A DNA stretch of 64,000 bases, taken from the NCBI RefSeq assembly GCF_008806375.1, contig NZ_WAAT01000051.1, positions 115,380 to 179,379 of the forward strand, given 5' to 3'. Below the pieces are notes generated by a model, which did not search any database, was not told where the DNA came from, and was given only the letters and a program-made list of their open reading frames with translations. Origin of the DNA: Pseudotamlana haliotis (GTDB taxonomy: Bacteria > Bacteroidota > Bacteroidia > Flavobacteriales > Flavobacteriaceae). Both the position numbers and the translations under genes were made by a program. Below are positions 1 to 8,826 of this stretch, in pieces; position 1 is the stretch's first letter; the number at the start of each line of letters is the position of its first letter.

Positions 1-188
1 AGCCTTCTATGCAAATCAAAATCAAAAGTCTTTAGTGCGATCAAACACTTCTTGTGGGATATTTCAAGAATGTGATTTTGATACATCGAAACAAGAGGAC
101 TATCATAATTTCTTAAATCAAAAACACCGCAAAGGTTAATTCGTCTACTGTTAGGTTCTAAAATCAGGCTTAAACTATTTGTTTTCAT
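1..188 (-). CDS. Partial unknown protein, N-terminal 62 codons
   Basis: The reverse strand is open from an ATG at 186-188 to the window edge without a stop, giving a product that begins MKTNSLSLILEPNSRR. There is no signal peptide or recognisable domain in this part. The gene would run divergently from the lipoprotein at 478. I do not recognise the family; the open frame, the AT-rich region before the start and the normal-looking codon use are the only support. Confidence 0.4.
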   Translation of the reverse strand, partial: MKTNSLSLILEPNSRRINLCGVFDLRNYDSPLVSMYQNHILEISHKKCLIALKTFDFDLHRR

Positions 189-477
189 TATTTTATAGGA
201 AAATACTTCACAAAATTGACTCTTCATCGATTTTTTGAGAGTTTAATCTACACTTCATTAAGATTTTATATATATTGGTGTATTACAAATTGTTAAAGTC
301 TTAGCAATGAATGTCTTTTAAGAATCAACCATCGGTTTTTTAGGATCGACTCAAATAAATGACATTCACTCCCTCATCGCTAGGTATAAAAAAGTATTTA
401 TCAACTAAATTATATACTAACCATGTAAACTTGGAAGCGCCCCTTGTGTCTTTAAGTTTACGTCAACACCTAAAACC

Positions 478-1227
478 ATGATGAGAACATTACTTAAAAC
501 CGCATTAATTTTTTGTGTGATTGTTTCATGCAAAACCAACGGATCTGAAACTAAAGTTGCAAACGATTGTGATTTGTTTCAAATAGGCCATTATAAGTTT
601 TATAACCCTAGGGTTTATGAACACCCGGTAATATTTGAAAAAGGCAATCACAATTTAATGAACAAAGATTTCACCCCTGTTTGGTACGATGGTTATTGTG
701 CTGAAAATTTACCATCTCATTTCGATACTAAAGAGGCTTATTTAAAATATATCCCCACCGATAGAATTAATAAAGAAGGTCGTACCTCTTTTGCTAACTT
801 TTATGAAGTAAATAAAAACAGTTTAAAAGGAAAGCCAGGTTTGTATCATGATGATTACCATTTGTTATTTAGAGGAACGGTAAGTGTTAAAAACCTAAAA
901 TCAGATCAACAATACCTTTTGGTAGCTGGTAAAAATTACATTTTAAAAGAAGAAGATTACGATAAGAATACCGAGTTTTATGAGCCTAATGTAAATACCA
1001 TGTTTGCTTATTTATTGGAAGATGGGGTTTACAAATCTATAGACATTGATTATGTCTTAGGAAACTTTAGTAAAGCGCAACACGATAAGGTATTTGAAGT
1101 TTTAAATGTTACCAACTTAGTGAATTCAGTGTGTGTTGAAAGCGTGAATACACAAGGGAAGCCTAACTTTGATAGTGCATCACTGCCAAAATGGGTATAT
1201 AACAAATCTGAAATTAGTGACTACTAA
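478..1227 (+). CDS. Unknown lipoprotein
   Basis: The 249-residue product begins with a signal peptide of the lipoprotein type: basic MRTLLK, a hydrophobic stretch, then the lipobox VIVSC with the lipidated Cys near residue 18. It should therefore be anchored in the outer or inner membrane. The mature part is soluble, rich in Tyr, Asn and Asp, and matches no domain I know. Two ATG codons stand in tandem (478 and 481); either may be used. It is a single-gene unit closed by the strong hairpin at 1289-1324. Confidence 0.75.
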   Translation: MMRTLLKTALIFCVIVSCKTNGSETKVANDCDLFQIGHYKFYNPRVYEHPVIFEKGNHNLMNKDFTPVWYDGYCAENLPSHFDTKEAYLKYIPTDRINKEGRTSFANFYEVNKNSLKGKPGLYHDDYHLLFRGTVSVKNLKSDQQYLLVAGKNYILKEEDYDKNTEFYEPNVNTMFAYLLEDGVYKSIDIDYVLGNFSKAQHDKVFEVLNVTNLVNSVCVESVNTQGKPNFDSASLPKWVYNKSEISDY

Positions 1228-1288
1228 AATACAAGTATAAAAACTTTATATTTCCAACCAAAAATTTTTAACCAAAACTAACCAACCA

Positions 1289-1324
1289 GAAGCTTCACTT
1301 TTAAAAGTGAAGCTTCTTTTGTTT
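1289..1324 (+). terminator. Rho-independent terminator after the lipoprotein gene
   Basis: A perfect 14-bp inverted repeat (arms 1289-1302 and 1303-1316, GAAGCTTCACTTTT) is followed by TTTTGTTT. Confidence 0.85.
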
Positions 1325-1372
1325 AAAAGCTAGCCTTAACTAATTTTTAAGGCGTATTAAAATTATGTATTG

Positions 1373-1557
1373 TATTTTTGCTATGAACTGATTTAACCTT
1401 TTTTCATTTGCCAAAAAATGGCTCTTTTTCACCCATTTTTTACTTTTTTTCTTTCCGTAGCCCAGCTATGGCATTCAAAAAACTTTCAAATGGTAAAAAA
1501 TGTTTAATTTTCGCTTAAACACAAAAAGTTTAAACCAGTTCTAAACTTAATAGATTG
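1373..1557 (+). promoter_or_regulatory. hemH promoter and long leader
   Basis: TATTTTTG at 1373-1380 fits the Bacteroidota -7 box TAnnTTTG, which would place the hemH start about 170 nt downstream of transcription start. The leader holds several complementary stretches: GCCA/TGGC around 1410-1422, ATTTTTTAC near 1435 against GTAAAAAATG near 1495, and GAACTG at 1384 against CAGTTC near 1536. The promoter is inferred from consensus only, and a nearer promoter is not excluded. Confidence 0.4.
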
Positions 1558-2583
1558 ATGAAAAAAGGCATACTACTTGTAAATTTAGGTTCTCCAGACA
1601 GCCCGGAGCCCAAAGATGTAAAGCGATATTTAGGTGAGTTTTTAATGGATGAGCGTGTTATTGATATACCGTTTTTGGCTAGAACAGCTCTGGTAAAAGG
1701 CATTATATTAAAAACACGTCCTAAAGCCTCTGCAGCAGCATATAAAAAAATTTGGTGGGATGAAGGTTCGCCATTAATCGTTATTTCTGAAAGGTTACAA
1801 CATGGTATTCAACAACAGGTTGAAGCCCCTGTAGCTCTAGCTATGCGCTACGGTAGTATGACCATCAAAAAAGGCCTTCAGGAATTGGTAGATCAAGGGG
1901 TAGAGGAAGTGTTGTTGTTTCCGTTGTATCCTCAGTTTGCCATGGCCACAACCGAAACCATTACGGTTTTAGCTGAAGCATTGCGTCAAGAATTTTTTCC
2001 GAAGTTAAAAATAGAATCGGTACCCGCTTTTTATAACAAACCCGATTATATAGCAGTACTATCTGATTCTATAAAAAATCATTTGGCCGATAAGAAAGTT
2101 GATCATTTATTATTTTCATATCACGGGGTTCCAGAGCGTCATATTAGAAAAAGTGATGTGACGAAATCACATTGCAAAATAGACGGAAGCTGTTGCGCTA
2201 CCCCAAGTAAGGCACATGAGTTTTGTTATAGACACCAATGCTTAGAGGTGACCCGTTTGGTGGCCGAAAAACTAAATCTTGATGAAGGGACCTATTCCAC
2301 CTCGTTTCAGTCGCGTTTAGGCTTTGATCCTTGGTTACTGCCTTATACCGATCGTACTATTGAACGCTTGGGTAAAGACGGTATAAAAAATATGGCCATT
2401 GTAACCCCAGCTTTTGTAAGTGATTGTTTAGAAACGCTTGAAGAAATTGCTATGGAGGGTCAGGAAATCTTTCATGAAATGGGCGGTCAAGCTTTTACTA
2501 CGGTGCCTTGTTTGAATGATGACAAACCTTTTGTAGATTTATTGTCTAATTGGATTAATACATGGCTCATGCCAACTACATAA
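1558..2583 (+). CDS. hemH: Ferrochelatase
   Basis: HemH inserts ferrous iron into protoporphyrin IX, the last step of protoporphyrin-dependent heme synthesis. The 341-residue product starts with the family pattern KKGILLVNLGSPDSPEP. It has the metal-chelating histidine in FSYHGVPERH (His189) and the C-terminal TPAFVSDCLETLEEI block with the conserved Glu. Between about residues 203 and 225 lies a Cys-rich stretch (CKIDGSCCATP...CYRHQC), which resembles the internal cysteines that bind a 2Fe-2S cluster in one ferrochelatase class. I place the start at ATG 1558; an in-frame TTG lies just before it at 1555. The MATE gene follows after 7 nt and hemJ comes next, so the three look like one operon. 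Confidence 0.95.
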   Translation: MKKGILLVNLGSPDSPEPKDVKRYLGEFLMDERVIDIPFLARTALVKGIILKTRPKASAAAYKKIWWDEGSPLIVISERLQHGIQQQVEAPVALAMRYGSMTIKKGLQELVDQGVEEVLLFPLYPQFAMATTETITVLAEALRQEFFPKLKIESVPAFYNKPDYIAVLSDSIKNHLADKKVDHLLFSYHGVPERHIRKSDVTKSHCKIDGSCCATPSKAHEFCYRHQCLEVTRLVAEKLNLDEGTYSTSFQSRLGFDPWLLPYTDRTIERLGKDGIKNMAIVTPAFVSDCLETLEEIAMEGQEIFHEMGGQAFTTVPCLNDDKPFVDLLSNWINTWLMPTT

Positions 2584-2590
2584 GTTAAAT

Positions 2591-3961
2591 ATGGCAAAAA
2601 TATCATCTCAAGATTTGGGGTCTCAGCCTATCGGGAAGCTTTTAGTTAGGCAAGCGGTTCCTGCGGCCATAGGAATTTTGGTGATGTCATTAAATATTTT
2701 AATCGATACCGTTTTTGTTGGCCATTGGATTGGAGTGAATGCTATTGCAGCAATAAATGTGGTGCTTCCTGTGTCCTTCTTTATTGCAGCCCTAGGAATG
2801 GCTATTGGTATTGGGGGGTCTTCCATTATTTCTCGTGCTCTTGGGTCTTCCAACCATAAAAAAGCCTTAAAAACTTTTGGTAATCAAATCACTTTAACCC
2901 TCTTACTGTGTACCACGTTTGTAACCGTAGGTTTATTATTTCAGGATGCTATAATTAATTCATTTGGTGGTAAAGGTGATATTTTTGAACCCGCTAAAAT
3001 TTATTACCGCATTGTGCTTTATGGCGTGCCTATCTTGGCTTTAAGTATGATGGGTAACACGGTAATTCGTGCTGAAGGCAAGCCAAAATTTGGAATGTAC
3101 GCCATGATGATTCCTTCAGTTAGTAATTTATTGCTCGATTATCTTTTTATAAATCTTTTTGACTTCGGAATGGCTGGAGCTGCTTGGGCAACGACCTTAT
3201 CTTATGGGTTTTGTTTTGCTTTTATTCTTTGGTTTTTTCTTTCGAAGCATTCTGAATTAAAAATTAATTTCTCTCATCTCGTCTTAAATTTTAGCGTGGT
3301 GAAAGAAATTAGTGCCTTGGGTTTTGTGACCTTAGCCAGACAAGCTGTGGTGAGCGTGACCTATTTGTTTATGAACAATATTTTATACAATTTAGGAGGT
3401 GTGCATGCGGTAACTTCTTATGCGATTGTGGGGCGTATGCTTATGTTTGCCATGTTTCCTGTTTTAGGGGTGACCCAAGGATTTTTACCCATCGCAGGCT
3501 TTAATTACGGGGCCAAACAGTACGACCGTGTGAAAAAAACCATCTATATCTCGATTAAATACGCCTCGCTTCTGGCCACATTGGTGTTTATTATATTGAT
3601 GAGCTTTCCAGATCTTATCACTAAAATGTTTACCACCGATCCTGACGTTATTAAAGAAACCCCAAGTGCTATGCGTTGGGTGTTTGCGGCAACGCCAATC
3701 ATTGCGCTTCAGCTTATAGGTGCTGCTTATTTTCAGGCCACTGGAAAGGCTAGACCAGCTTTATTATTAACCTTAACACGACAGGGATTTTTCTTTATTC
3801 CGTTAATTTTTATCTTGCCAAATTTTTATGGCGAATTGGGTGTTTGGATTTCATTTCCTATTGCCGATACACTAGCCACAATTGTTACCGCTTATTTTTT
3901 AAATCGAGAAATTAAAAAAACTTTAAATTCTAAATCCCCAGAAGTCAATTCAATCCTTTAA
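2591..3961 (+). CDS. MATE family efflux transporter
   Basis: The 456-residue protein is almost wholly hydrophobic, with about 12 membrane helices in two halves, as in MATE (multidrug and toxin extrusion) cation-coupled antiporters. Family features include the N-terminal PIGKLLVRQAVPAAIGILVMSL region and the later GFLPIAGFNYGAKQYDRVKKT block. MATE pumps export cationic drugs, metabolites or lipid-like molecules. It lies 7 nt after hemH and 2 nt before hemJ, a tight placement suggesting translational coupling. That context makes a heme-pathway intermediate a candidate substrate, but the sequence itself does not show substrate. Confidence 0.9.
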   Translation: MAKISSQDLGSQPIGKLLVRQAVPAAIGILVMSLNILIDTVFVGHWIGVNAIAAINVVLPVSFFIAALGMAIGIGGSSIISRALGSSNHKKALKTFGNQITLTLLLCTTFVTVGLLFQDAIINSFGGKGDIFEPAKIYYRIVLYGVPILALSMMGNTVIRAEGKPKFGMYAMMIPSVSNLLLDYLFINLFDFGMAGAAWATTLSYGFCFAFILWFFLSKHSELKINFSHLVLNFSVVKEISALGFVTLARQAVVSVTYLFMNNILYNLGGVHAVTSYAIVGRMLMFAMFPVLGVTQGFLPIAGFNYGAKQYDRVKKTIYISIKYASLLATLVFIILMSFPDLITKMFTTDPDVIKETPSAMRWVFAATPIIALQLIGAAYFQATGKARPALLLTLTRQGFFFIPLIFILPNFYGELGVWISFPIADTLATIVTAYFLNREIKKTLNSKSPEVNSIL

Positions 3962-3963
3962 TC

Positions 3964-4512
3964 ATGGAATATTATAACTATATAAAATCGTTTCACCTCA
4001 TTTTTGTAATTACTTGGTTTGCCGGATTGTTTTATATTCCGCGTTTATTTGTGTATCAAATTGAAGCCTTCCACAAGCCTTCTCCAGACAAAGAAATTCT
4101 AGGGAAACAGTTAAGATTGATGACTAAGCGTTTGTGGTATATCATCACTTGGCCTTCAGCTATTTTAGCAACCGTTTTCGCGATTTGGTTGCTTATTTTA
4201 CAACCATATTGGCTAGAACAACCTTGGATGCATGTGAAATTACTTTTTGTGCTCTTGCTTTTTATTTACCATTATATGACCCACGTTTATTACAAACAGT
4301 TGCAAAATGATGTGGTTAAAAAATCGTCGAGCTACATGCGTATTTGGAACGAAGGCGCTACTTTTATCCTTTTTGCCGTGGTGTTTTTGGTCATATTAAA
4401 AAATACTATCCATTGGATTTGGGGTGTGGTCGGTATTGTAGTTTTAGGTGTTTTGATCATGGTTGGTTTTAAAGTCTACAAGAGTATTAGGGATAAGAAC
4501 CCCGACGCCTAA
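3964..4512 (+). CDS. hemJ: HemJ-type protoporphyrinogen IX oxidase (CopD-like)
   Basis: This 182-residue membrane protein starts MEYYNYIKSFHLIFVITWFAGLFYIPRLFVY, the conserved N-terminus of the HemJ/UPF0093 family, with the likely heme-ligand His at residue 11 and the arginine in PRLF. About four membrane helices are visible, the last at about residues 145-170. HemJ oxidises protoporphyrinogen IX to protoporphyrin IX, the substrate of the ferrochelatase encoded two genes upstream, and this supports the call. It is often annotated only as a CopD family protein. It begins 2 nt after the MATE stop and is probably the last gene of the operon. Confidence 0.85.
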   Translation: MEYYNYIKSFHLIFVITWFAGLFYIPRLFVYQIEAFHKPSPDKEILGKQLRLMTKRLWYIITWPSAILATVFAIWLLILQPYWLEQPWMHVKLLFVLLLFIYHYMTHVYYKQLQNDVVKKSSSYMRIWNEGATFILFAVVFLVILKNTIHWIWGVVGIVVLGVLIMVGFKVYKSIRDKNPDA

Positions 4513-4605
4513 ATACCAGGTTCAAATCAAGGAAATTGCTTTTTAAACCAATCTATTAGCCCTTGGTTTGATTATTGCTATATTTAACCTTCAATACAAG
4601 CTCAA

Positions 4606-6075
4606 GTGCCTTTAAAATTTAAAAAACCATCGCTGCGTACCCGTATTTTCCTTGCTATGATCCTGTTGGTATTGCTGGGGTCTGTGCTGATTACCGTGGT
4701 TGCTATTAGGCAATACAAGCAACAAAGTGAAGATTATCACAACGATCGTTTACAGGCTAAAGAACAGAGTATAAGCACACATCTTAGGCGTGTGCTTAAC
4801 GGTAGAAACAATACCTGGGAGGTGAAAACCGAAAATATTGCCATCATATTTAAAGAGGAAATTTATAATATCGCCGATATTCATAAGCTTCAAATTAACT
4901 TATACGATTTAGATGGTACGCTATTAATTTCTTCAAAAGCAGGTTTTAGAAATAATGTGGCCGATAAATGTATAGATACCGAGGTTTTGAACGCTATTTC
5001 CAACACAGCCGTGCACCGTTACGTTGATAAGCACATGGAGAATGGTGAAACTTTCTTATCTTCTTACACCTATCTTACCGATCAGAAATCTAGAGAATTA
5101 GTGATTTTAAATATTCCCTATTTAGAAAACGACGATTTTTTAACTAATGAGCTAGAAGCTTTCCTAACCCGCATGGCTTACGCCTTTACTTTTGTGCTTT
5201 TAATGGCTATTGGTTTGGCTTTTTTACTGTCTAAATTCATCACCAAGTCTTTAAAAACCATTAGCGATAAAATAAATGCCACGCGATTAGAAAGACTTAA
5301 TGAAAAAATTGAAATCGATGATACCAGTGAAGAGATTACCACTTTAGTAAACTCTTATAACAGTATGATTGACGAGCTTGAAGAAAGTGCCATCCAATTA
5401 GCGAGAAGTGAACGAGAACAGGCGTGGCGAGAAATGGCCAAGCAAGTGGCGCATGAGATTAAAAATCCGTTAACACCCATGCGATTAACGGTACAAGATT
5501 TTCAGCGGAAGTTTAATCCTGAGGATACCAACATCTATTCTAAAGTTGAAGAATATAGTAAAACCTTAATTCAACAGATAGACACCATGAGTTCTATAGC
5601 TTCAGCATTTTCAAATTTTGCCAAAATGCCGGCACAGCAAAATGAAAATTTGAATGTTGTTGAAATCATAAAACTTGCCTTAGATATTTTTAATGAAAAT
5701 TACATTAGATTTTCATCTGATAAGGATGTTGTTATAGCAAAATTAGATCGTACGCAGTTAATTCGTGTGGTGACTAATTTGGTTAAAAATGCCATTCAAG
5801 CTATGGCTGAAAATGATAATCCGGAAATTTTAGTAAAGGTGTCTGAAGTTGGTGAGGCGGTTGTTATTTCGGTATCTGATAATGGTTCTGGGATTTCAGA
5901 ATCGAGCAAATCAATGGTGTTCGAACCAAAATTCACGACCAAAACAAGTGGTATGGGCTTAGGGCTGGCCATGGTTAAAAATATTGTTGAAACTTACAAT
6001 GGCACCATTTCTTTTGTTTCCGAAAAAGGGCGTGGTACGACCTTTACGGTTACTTTTCCTAAAGTTGAAGTTTAG
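4606..6075 (+). CDS. Sensor histidine kinase, NtrY-like
   Basis: The 489-residue protein has a first membrane helix at about residues 13-34, an extracytoplasmic sensor region, a second helix near 190-212 and a HAMP linker. The HisKA dimerisation domain follows, with the phosphoacceptor in QVAHEIKNPLTPMR (His283). The ATPase domain shows the N box NLVKNAIQAM, G1 DNGSGI and G2 GMGLGLAMVKN. The KNPLTP form of the H box is typical of NtrY-like kinases. The start is a GTG at 4606. No response regulator gene is adjacent, so the partner lies elsewhere. Confidence 0.88.
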   Translation: MPLKFKKPSLRTRIFLAMILLVLLGSVLITVVAIRQYKQQSEDYHNDRLQAKEQSISTHLRRVLNGRNNTWEVKTENIAIIFKEEIYNIADIHKLQINLYDLDGTLLISSKAGFRNNVADKCIDTEVLNAISNTAVHRYVDKHMENGETFLSSYTYLTDQKSRELVILNIPYLENDDFLTNELEAFLTRMAYAFTFVLLMAIGLAFLLSKFITKSLKTISDKINATRLERLNEKIEIDDTSEEITTLVNSYNSMIDELEESAIQLARSEREQAWREMAKQVAHEIKNPLTPMRLTVQDFQRKFNPEDTNIYSKVEEYSKTLIQQIDTMSSIASAFSNFAKMPAQQNENLNVVEIIKLALDIFNENYIRFSSDKDVVIAKLDRTQLIRVVTNLVKNAIQAMAENDNPEILVKVSEVGEAVVISVSDNGSGISESSKSMVFEPKFTTKTSGMGLGLAMVKNIVETYNGTISFVSEKGRGTTFTVTFPKVEV

Positions 6076-6224
6076 GCAATAAGTTATTCTTTATTTCAAT
6101 ACTTATTGCTTTCACGTTCGTGCTTCATTTTAAAAATCATTAAATTTAAGTCATTAAAAAGAATATAAAATAGCGCTGTTAACAGATACTTAATTGGGCT
6201 TTAACTTTAAAATTTCTTGTCATT

Positions 6225-7007
6225 ATGAATTATAATACCATTATTTTAAATAAAATAGGAGCCATAAGCACGATTATCATTAATCGTCCTAAAAAATTAA
6301 ATGCTTTAAATAAGGAAACGATTGAAGAACTACATGACGCCTTTAAAGAAGCTGACTCAGACAAAGACACTAAAGTGATTATTATTACCGGAAGCGGTGA
6401 AAAAGCGTTTGTCGCTGGTGCCGATATTAGTGAGTTTTCAGATTTTAATGCTTCTGAAGGTAAAATGTTGGCGGCGAAAGGTCAGGAGCAGTTGTTTGAT
6501 TTTGTTGAAAATTTATCGACACCAGTGATTGCCGCGGTAAACGGATTTGCTTTAGGAGGTGGTTTAGAGCTCGCTATGGCTTGTCATTTTAGAGTAGCGA
6601 GTAGCAATGCTAAATTAGGACTTCCAGAAGTGTCTCTAGGGCTTATTCCTGGTTATGGTGGTACACAACGTTTACCACAATTAGTAGGTAAGGGACGTGC
6701 CTTAGAAATGATTATGACAGCAGGGATGATTGATGCTGCTAAAGCTTTAAATTACGGTTTAGTGAATCACGTAGTTGATCAGAGTGAATTACTGCCTTTT
6801 TGTGAAAGTATCGCTAATAAAATAACTCAGAACTCATCTGTTGCTATTGCTGCGGCTATAAATGCGGTAAATGCAAATTATAAAACTTGCGTTAATGGTT
6901 TTGAAGTGGAAATAGATGGTTTTGGAGCTAGTTTTGGTACTGCCGATTTTAAAGAAGGTACTACGGCTTTCTTAGAAAAACGCAAAGCAGAGTTTCCAGG
7001 AAACTAA
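6225..7007 (+). CDS. Enoyl-CoA hydratase/isomerase (crotonase family)
   Basis: The 260-residue product is the usual length for a crotonase. It shows the oxyanion-hole segments FVAGADISEF and GFALGGGLELAMAC, and both catalytic glutamates of true hydratases: Glu115 in GLELA and Glu135 in GLPEVSLGLIPGYGGTQRL, spaced by 20 as in the classical enzymes. It should hydrate 2-enoyl-CoA thioesters in beta-oxidation or a related pathway. No other fatty-acid oxidation gene is adjacent, so the exact substrate (short-chain enoyl-CoA is most likely) is uncertain. Confidence 0.92.
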   Translation: MNYNTIILNKIGAISTIIINRPKKLNALNKETIEELHDAFKEADSDKDTKVIIITGSGEKAFVAGADISEFSDFNASEGKMLAAKGQEQLFDFVENLSTPVIAAVNGFALGGGLELAMACHFRVASSNAKLGLPEVSLGLIPGYGGTQRLPQLVGKGRALEMIMTAGMIDAAKALNYGLVNHVVDQSELLPFCESIANKITQNSSVAIAAAINAVNANYKTCVNGFEVEIDGFGASFGTADFKEGTTAFLEKRKAEFPGN

Positions 7008-7038
7008 AAGATGAAGAATGTCAATACCATTAAAAAAG

Positions 7039-7070
7039 AAAAAGGCTATCTGATACGATAGCCTTTTTAA
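7039..7070. terminator. Bidirectional terminator
   Basis: The hairpin AAGGCTATC/GATAGCCTT (arms 7042-7050 and 7057-7065) is flanked by A-rich and T-rich tracts. It can therefore end both the rightward enoyl-CoA hydratase transcript and the leftward array gene at 7097. Confidence 0.8.
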
Positions 7071-7096
7071 TAATAAAATGTGGTTCTCATGTGCTT

Positions 7097-7696
7097 TTAA
7101 ATGTGTTTAACATATTCACGTCCATCCGTATGGAATACAATTTTATGACTGCCATCTTCCAGTCCTTTTAATCTGTAAACCTTTTGAATGTTTGTTGTGT
7201 TTTCAATGGTTTCAGAATGTAAAAGAGTTTCCTCATCAAAGGCTGTAGAATAGATGTAAATTTTAAGCATTTGTTCTTCTAAGGCCAACTTGTTAACGTA
7301 TACTACGTTGCCTTCAACGCGAGTATGTGGCTTGTGAATAATCGCTTCCTTTTCCTTTTCAAATAATACTAATCCTGATTTTACTGAAAACGGGATCATA
7401 CTAATTTCAAGTCCTTTATCTACTTCAAAGCTATATGTTCCATCAGGTAACATCGTAAGATCAAATCCTGTCGAAAAAATGCCCGTTGCTTGTATAACTT
7501 CTTTATGTAGAATGACACCATTACTATCTTTAATTGATAATAGATTCCCTGGCTTGACGTAATCTAAACCGAGAGCAGTTCTTGTTGTTTCATTTTTAAT
7601 GTTGAAAGATGAAACTTCATTTGCGAAACTTAACAAGGTAGTCATCATGATTACCATTAAGAATCCTTTTTTTGAGTTTTTTAGTACGTTTTTCAT
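7097..7696 (-). CDS. Small secreted two-domain protein, array copy A
   Basis: This is the leftmost of six tandem paralogues; the product has 199 residues. The N-terminus (MKNVLKNSKKGFLMV, then a hydrophobic run ending SFA-N) is a Sec signal peptide cleaved near residue 26. Two beta-rich halves follow. The first has the pattern LLSIKDSNGVILHKEVI...FDLTMLPDGTYSFEVDKG, the second the pattern VYVNKLALEEQMLKIYIYSTAF...YRLKGLEDGSHKIVFHTDGREYVK. The family is unknown to me; a structural role on the surface or in the periplasm is a guess. The gene has its own TAACTTTG promoter and the shared terminator at 7039-7070. It is one of the more diverged copies. Confidence 0.8.
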   Translation of the reverse strand: MKNVLKNSKKGFLMVIMMTTLLSFANEVSSFNIKNETTRTALGLDYVKPGNLLSIKDSNGVILHKEVIQATGIFSTGFDLTMLPDGTYSFEVDKGLEISMIPFSVKSGLVLFEKEKEAIIHKPHTRVEGNVVYVNKLALEEQMLKIYIYSTAFDEETLLHSETIENTTNIQKVYRLKGLEDGSHKIVFHTDGREYVKHI

Positions 7697-7724
7697 AATG
7701 TATGGTTTTTAACGTTCAACTACT

Positions 7725-7796
7725 CAAAGTTAGGATTTAATTACAAATCATAAAACACTGATATTGAAGGTTTTATGTGGTATTTTATCTGTTATT
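7725..7796 (-). promoter_or_regulatory. Promoter and upstream motif of array copy A
   Basis: Read on the minus strand: -7 box TAACTTTG (complement of 7725-7732), an 18-nt spacer, -33 box TTTTA (complement of 7751-7755), then motif 1 (complement of 7772-7796). Spacings equal those of copies B, C, D and F. The second motif is only faintly recognisable, near 7813-7837, and is out of register. Confidence 0.65.
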
Positions 7797-7871
7797 TTTA
7801 TATATCTACTGTGTTAGCTTATAATGAATTATGGGGGAGATTGTTAAGAATAGGTTATAAGATTAAAGGAT

Positions 7872-7908
7872 AAAAAAAAGGTGAACTCTTTTGGGAGTTC
7901 ACCTTTTT
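7872..7908 (-). terminator. Terminator of array copy B
   Basis: Hairpin AGGTGAACTC/GAGTTCACCT with a T tract on the minus strand, just downstream of the stop at 7948. Confidence 0.85.
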
Positions 7909-7947
7909 AGTAAAAACTAAATAAGATAATAGTTCAATATTGTTGTT

Positions 7948-8553
7948 TTAGATTGTTTTTTCGTAAACTCTACCAGCAGAGTGAAGTACAACTTCATAGT
8001 TGCCTAAGTTAAGACCATCTAATTTGAATGCTTTTTCAATTTTAGAGTCATGGCTTGCAACTTCAGAAAGAATTAATTCTTTGTATTTATTTTCATTATT
8101 TGTGAAGTAAATGTTTATTTCAAGAGGTTGACCGTCTACAGCTAATTTGCTAATGTACAGGAAGTCACCAGATACTCTAATGAATGGTTTGTATACAACC
8201 TTTTCTTTTTTCTCGTTGATGAAAGCATTTCCAGAGTTAATAGAAAAAGGAATCTCCTTAATAACTAAATCTTTATCAACTTCAAACATGTATTTTCCGT
8301 TAGGTAAAAAAGATAAGTCAAAAGCTCTTGAGTATCTTCCAGTTACTTTAATCGTTTCAGAGTAAAGTACGGCCCCGTGGCTATCCTTGATTGATAGTGC
8401 ACTTCCTTCTTGAACATTATTTAAAGTTAATGTTGTTTTTGCAGCAGCAATTTCAACAGTGTAAAACGGATTTTCATTGGCGAAACTTAACATAGTAACT
8501 AATAAAGTTACTACTAAGAATCCTTTTCTTGAGGGTGTAAATATGTTTTTCAT
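7948..8553 (-). CDS. Small secreted two-domain protein, array copy B
   Basis: This 201-residue paralogue has a signal peptide (MKNIFTPSRKGFLVVTLLVT...SFAN) followed by the two family domains: ALSIKDSHGAVLYSETI...FDLSFLPNGKYMFEVDKDL, then VYKPFIRVSGDFLYISKLAV...LNLGNYEVVLHSAGRVY. An in-frame upstream ATG (8601) exists, but it lies upstream of the -7 box at 8582-8589. The start at 8553 aligns with those of the other copies, 28 nt from the -7 box, so I use it. Closest relatives are copies C and D. Function unknown. Confidence 0.82.
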   Translation of the reverse strand: MKNIFTPSRKGFLVVTLLVTMLSFANENPFYTVEIAAAKTTLTLNNVQEGSALSIKDSHGAVLYSETIKVTGRYSRAFDLSFLPNGKYMFEVDKDLVIKEIPFSINSGNAFINEKKEKVVYKPFIRVSGDFLYISKLAVDGQPLEINIYFTNNENKYKELILSEVASHDSKIEKAFKLDGLNLGNYEVVLHSAGRVYEKTI

Positions 8554-8581
8554 AATCTTAAATTTTATCATTTTGATACTA

Positions 8582-8703
8582 CAAAGATAGGGTGGTTTCA
8601 TGTGGTGTAAAACATTGGTATTGATTACTTTGTGTGTTATTTTGCCTGTTGTTTAACCGTTGTTTTAGTGTTAAGTTAATTTAGTATAAAAGGAGGGTAA
8701 TTG
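8582..8703 (-). promoter_or_regulatory. Promoter and paired upstream motifs of array copy B
   Basis: Minus strand: -7 TATCTTTG (complement of 8582-8589), 18-nt spacer, -33 TTTTA (8608-8612), motif 1 (8629-8653), 21-nt gap, motif 2 (8675-8703). Spacings are identical to copies C, D and F. Confidence 0.7.
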
Positions 8704-8765
8704 TGTGTTTTATTTGGATGGTGAGTAGTATTACTAATAGATTGTGATCACATTTGAGATAAGCA

Positions 8766-8804
8766 CAAAAAAAAGGTGTTCCACATAAAGAGGAACACCT
8801 TTTT
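8766..8804 (-). terminator. Terminator of array copy C
   Basis: Hairpin AGGTGTTCC/GGAACACCT with a long T tract on the minus strand, between the stop of copy C (8827) and the promoter of copy B. Confidence 0.85.
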
Positions 8805-8826
8805 CTAACTAAACTAAACTAAGATC

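Noticed and set aside
1452..1511. Short ORF of 16 codons in the hemH leader
   Set aside because: Too short, no supporting composition or ribosome-binding evidence; more likely structured leader.
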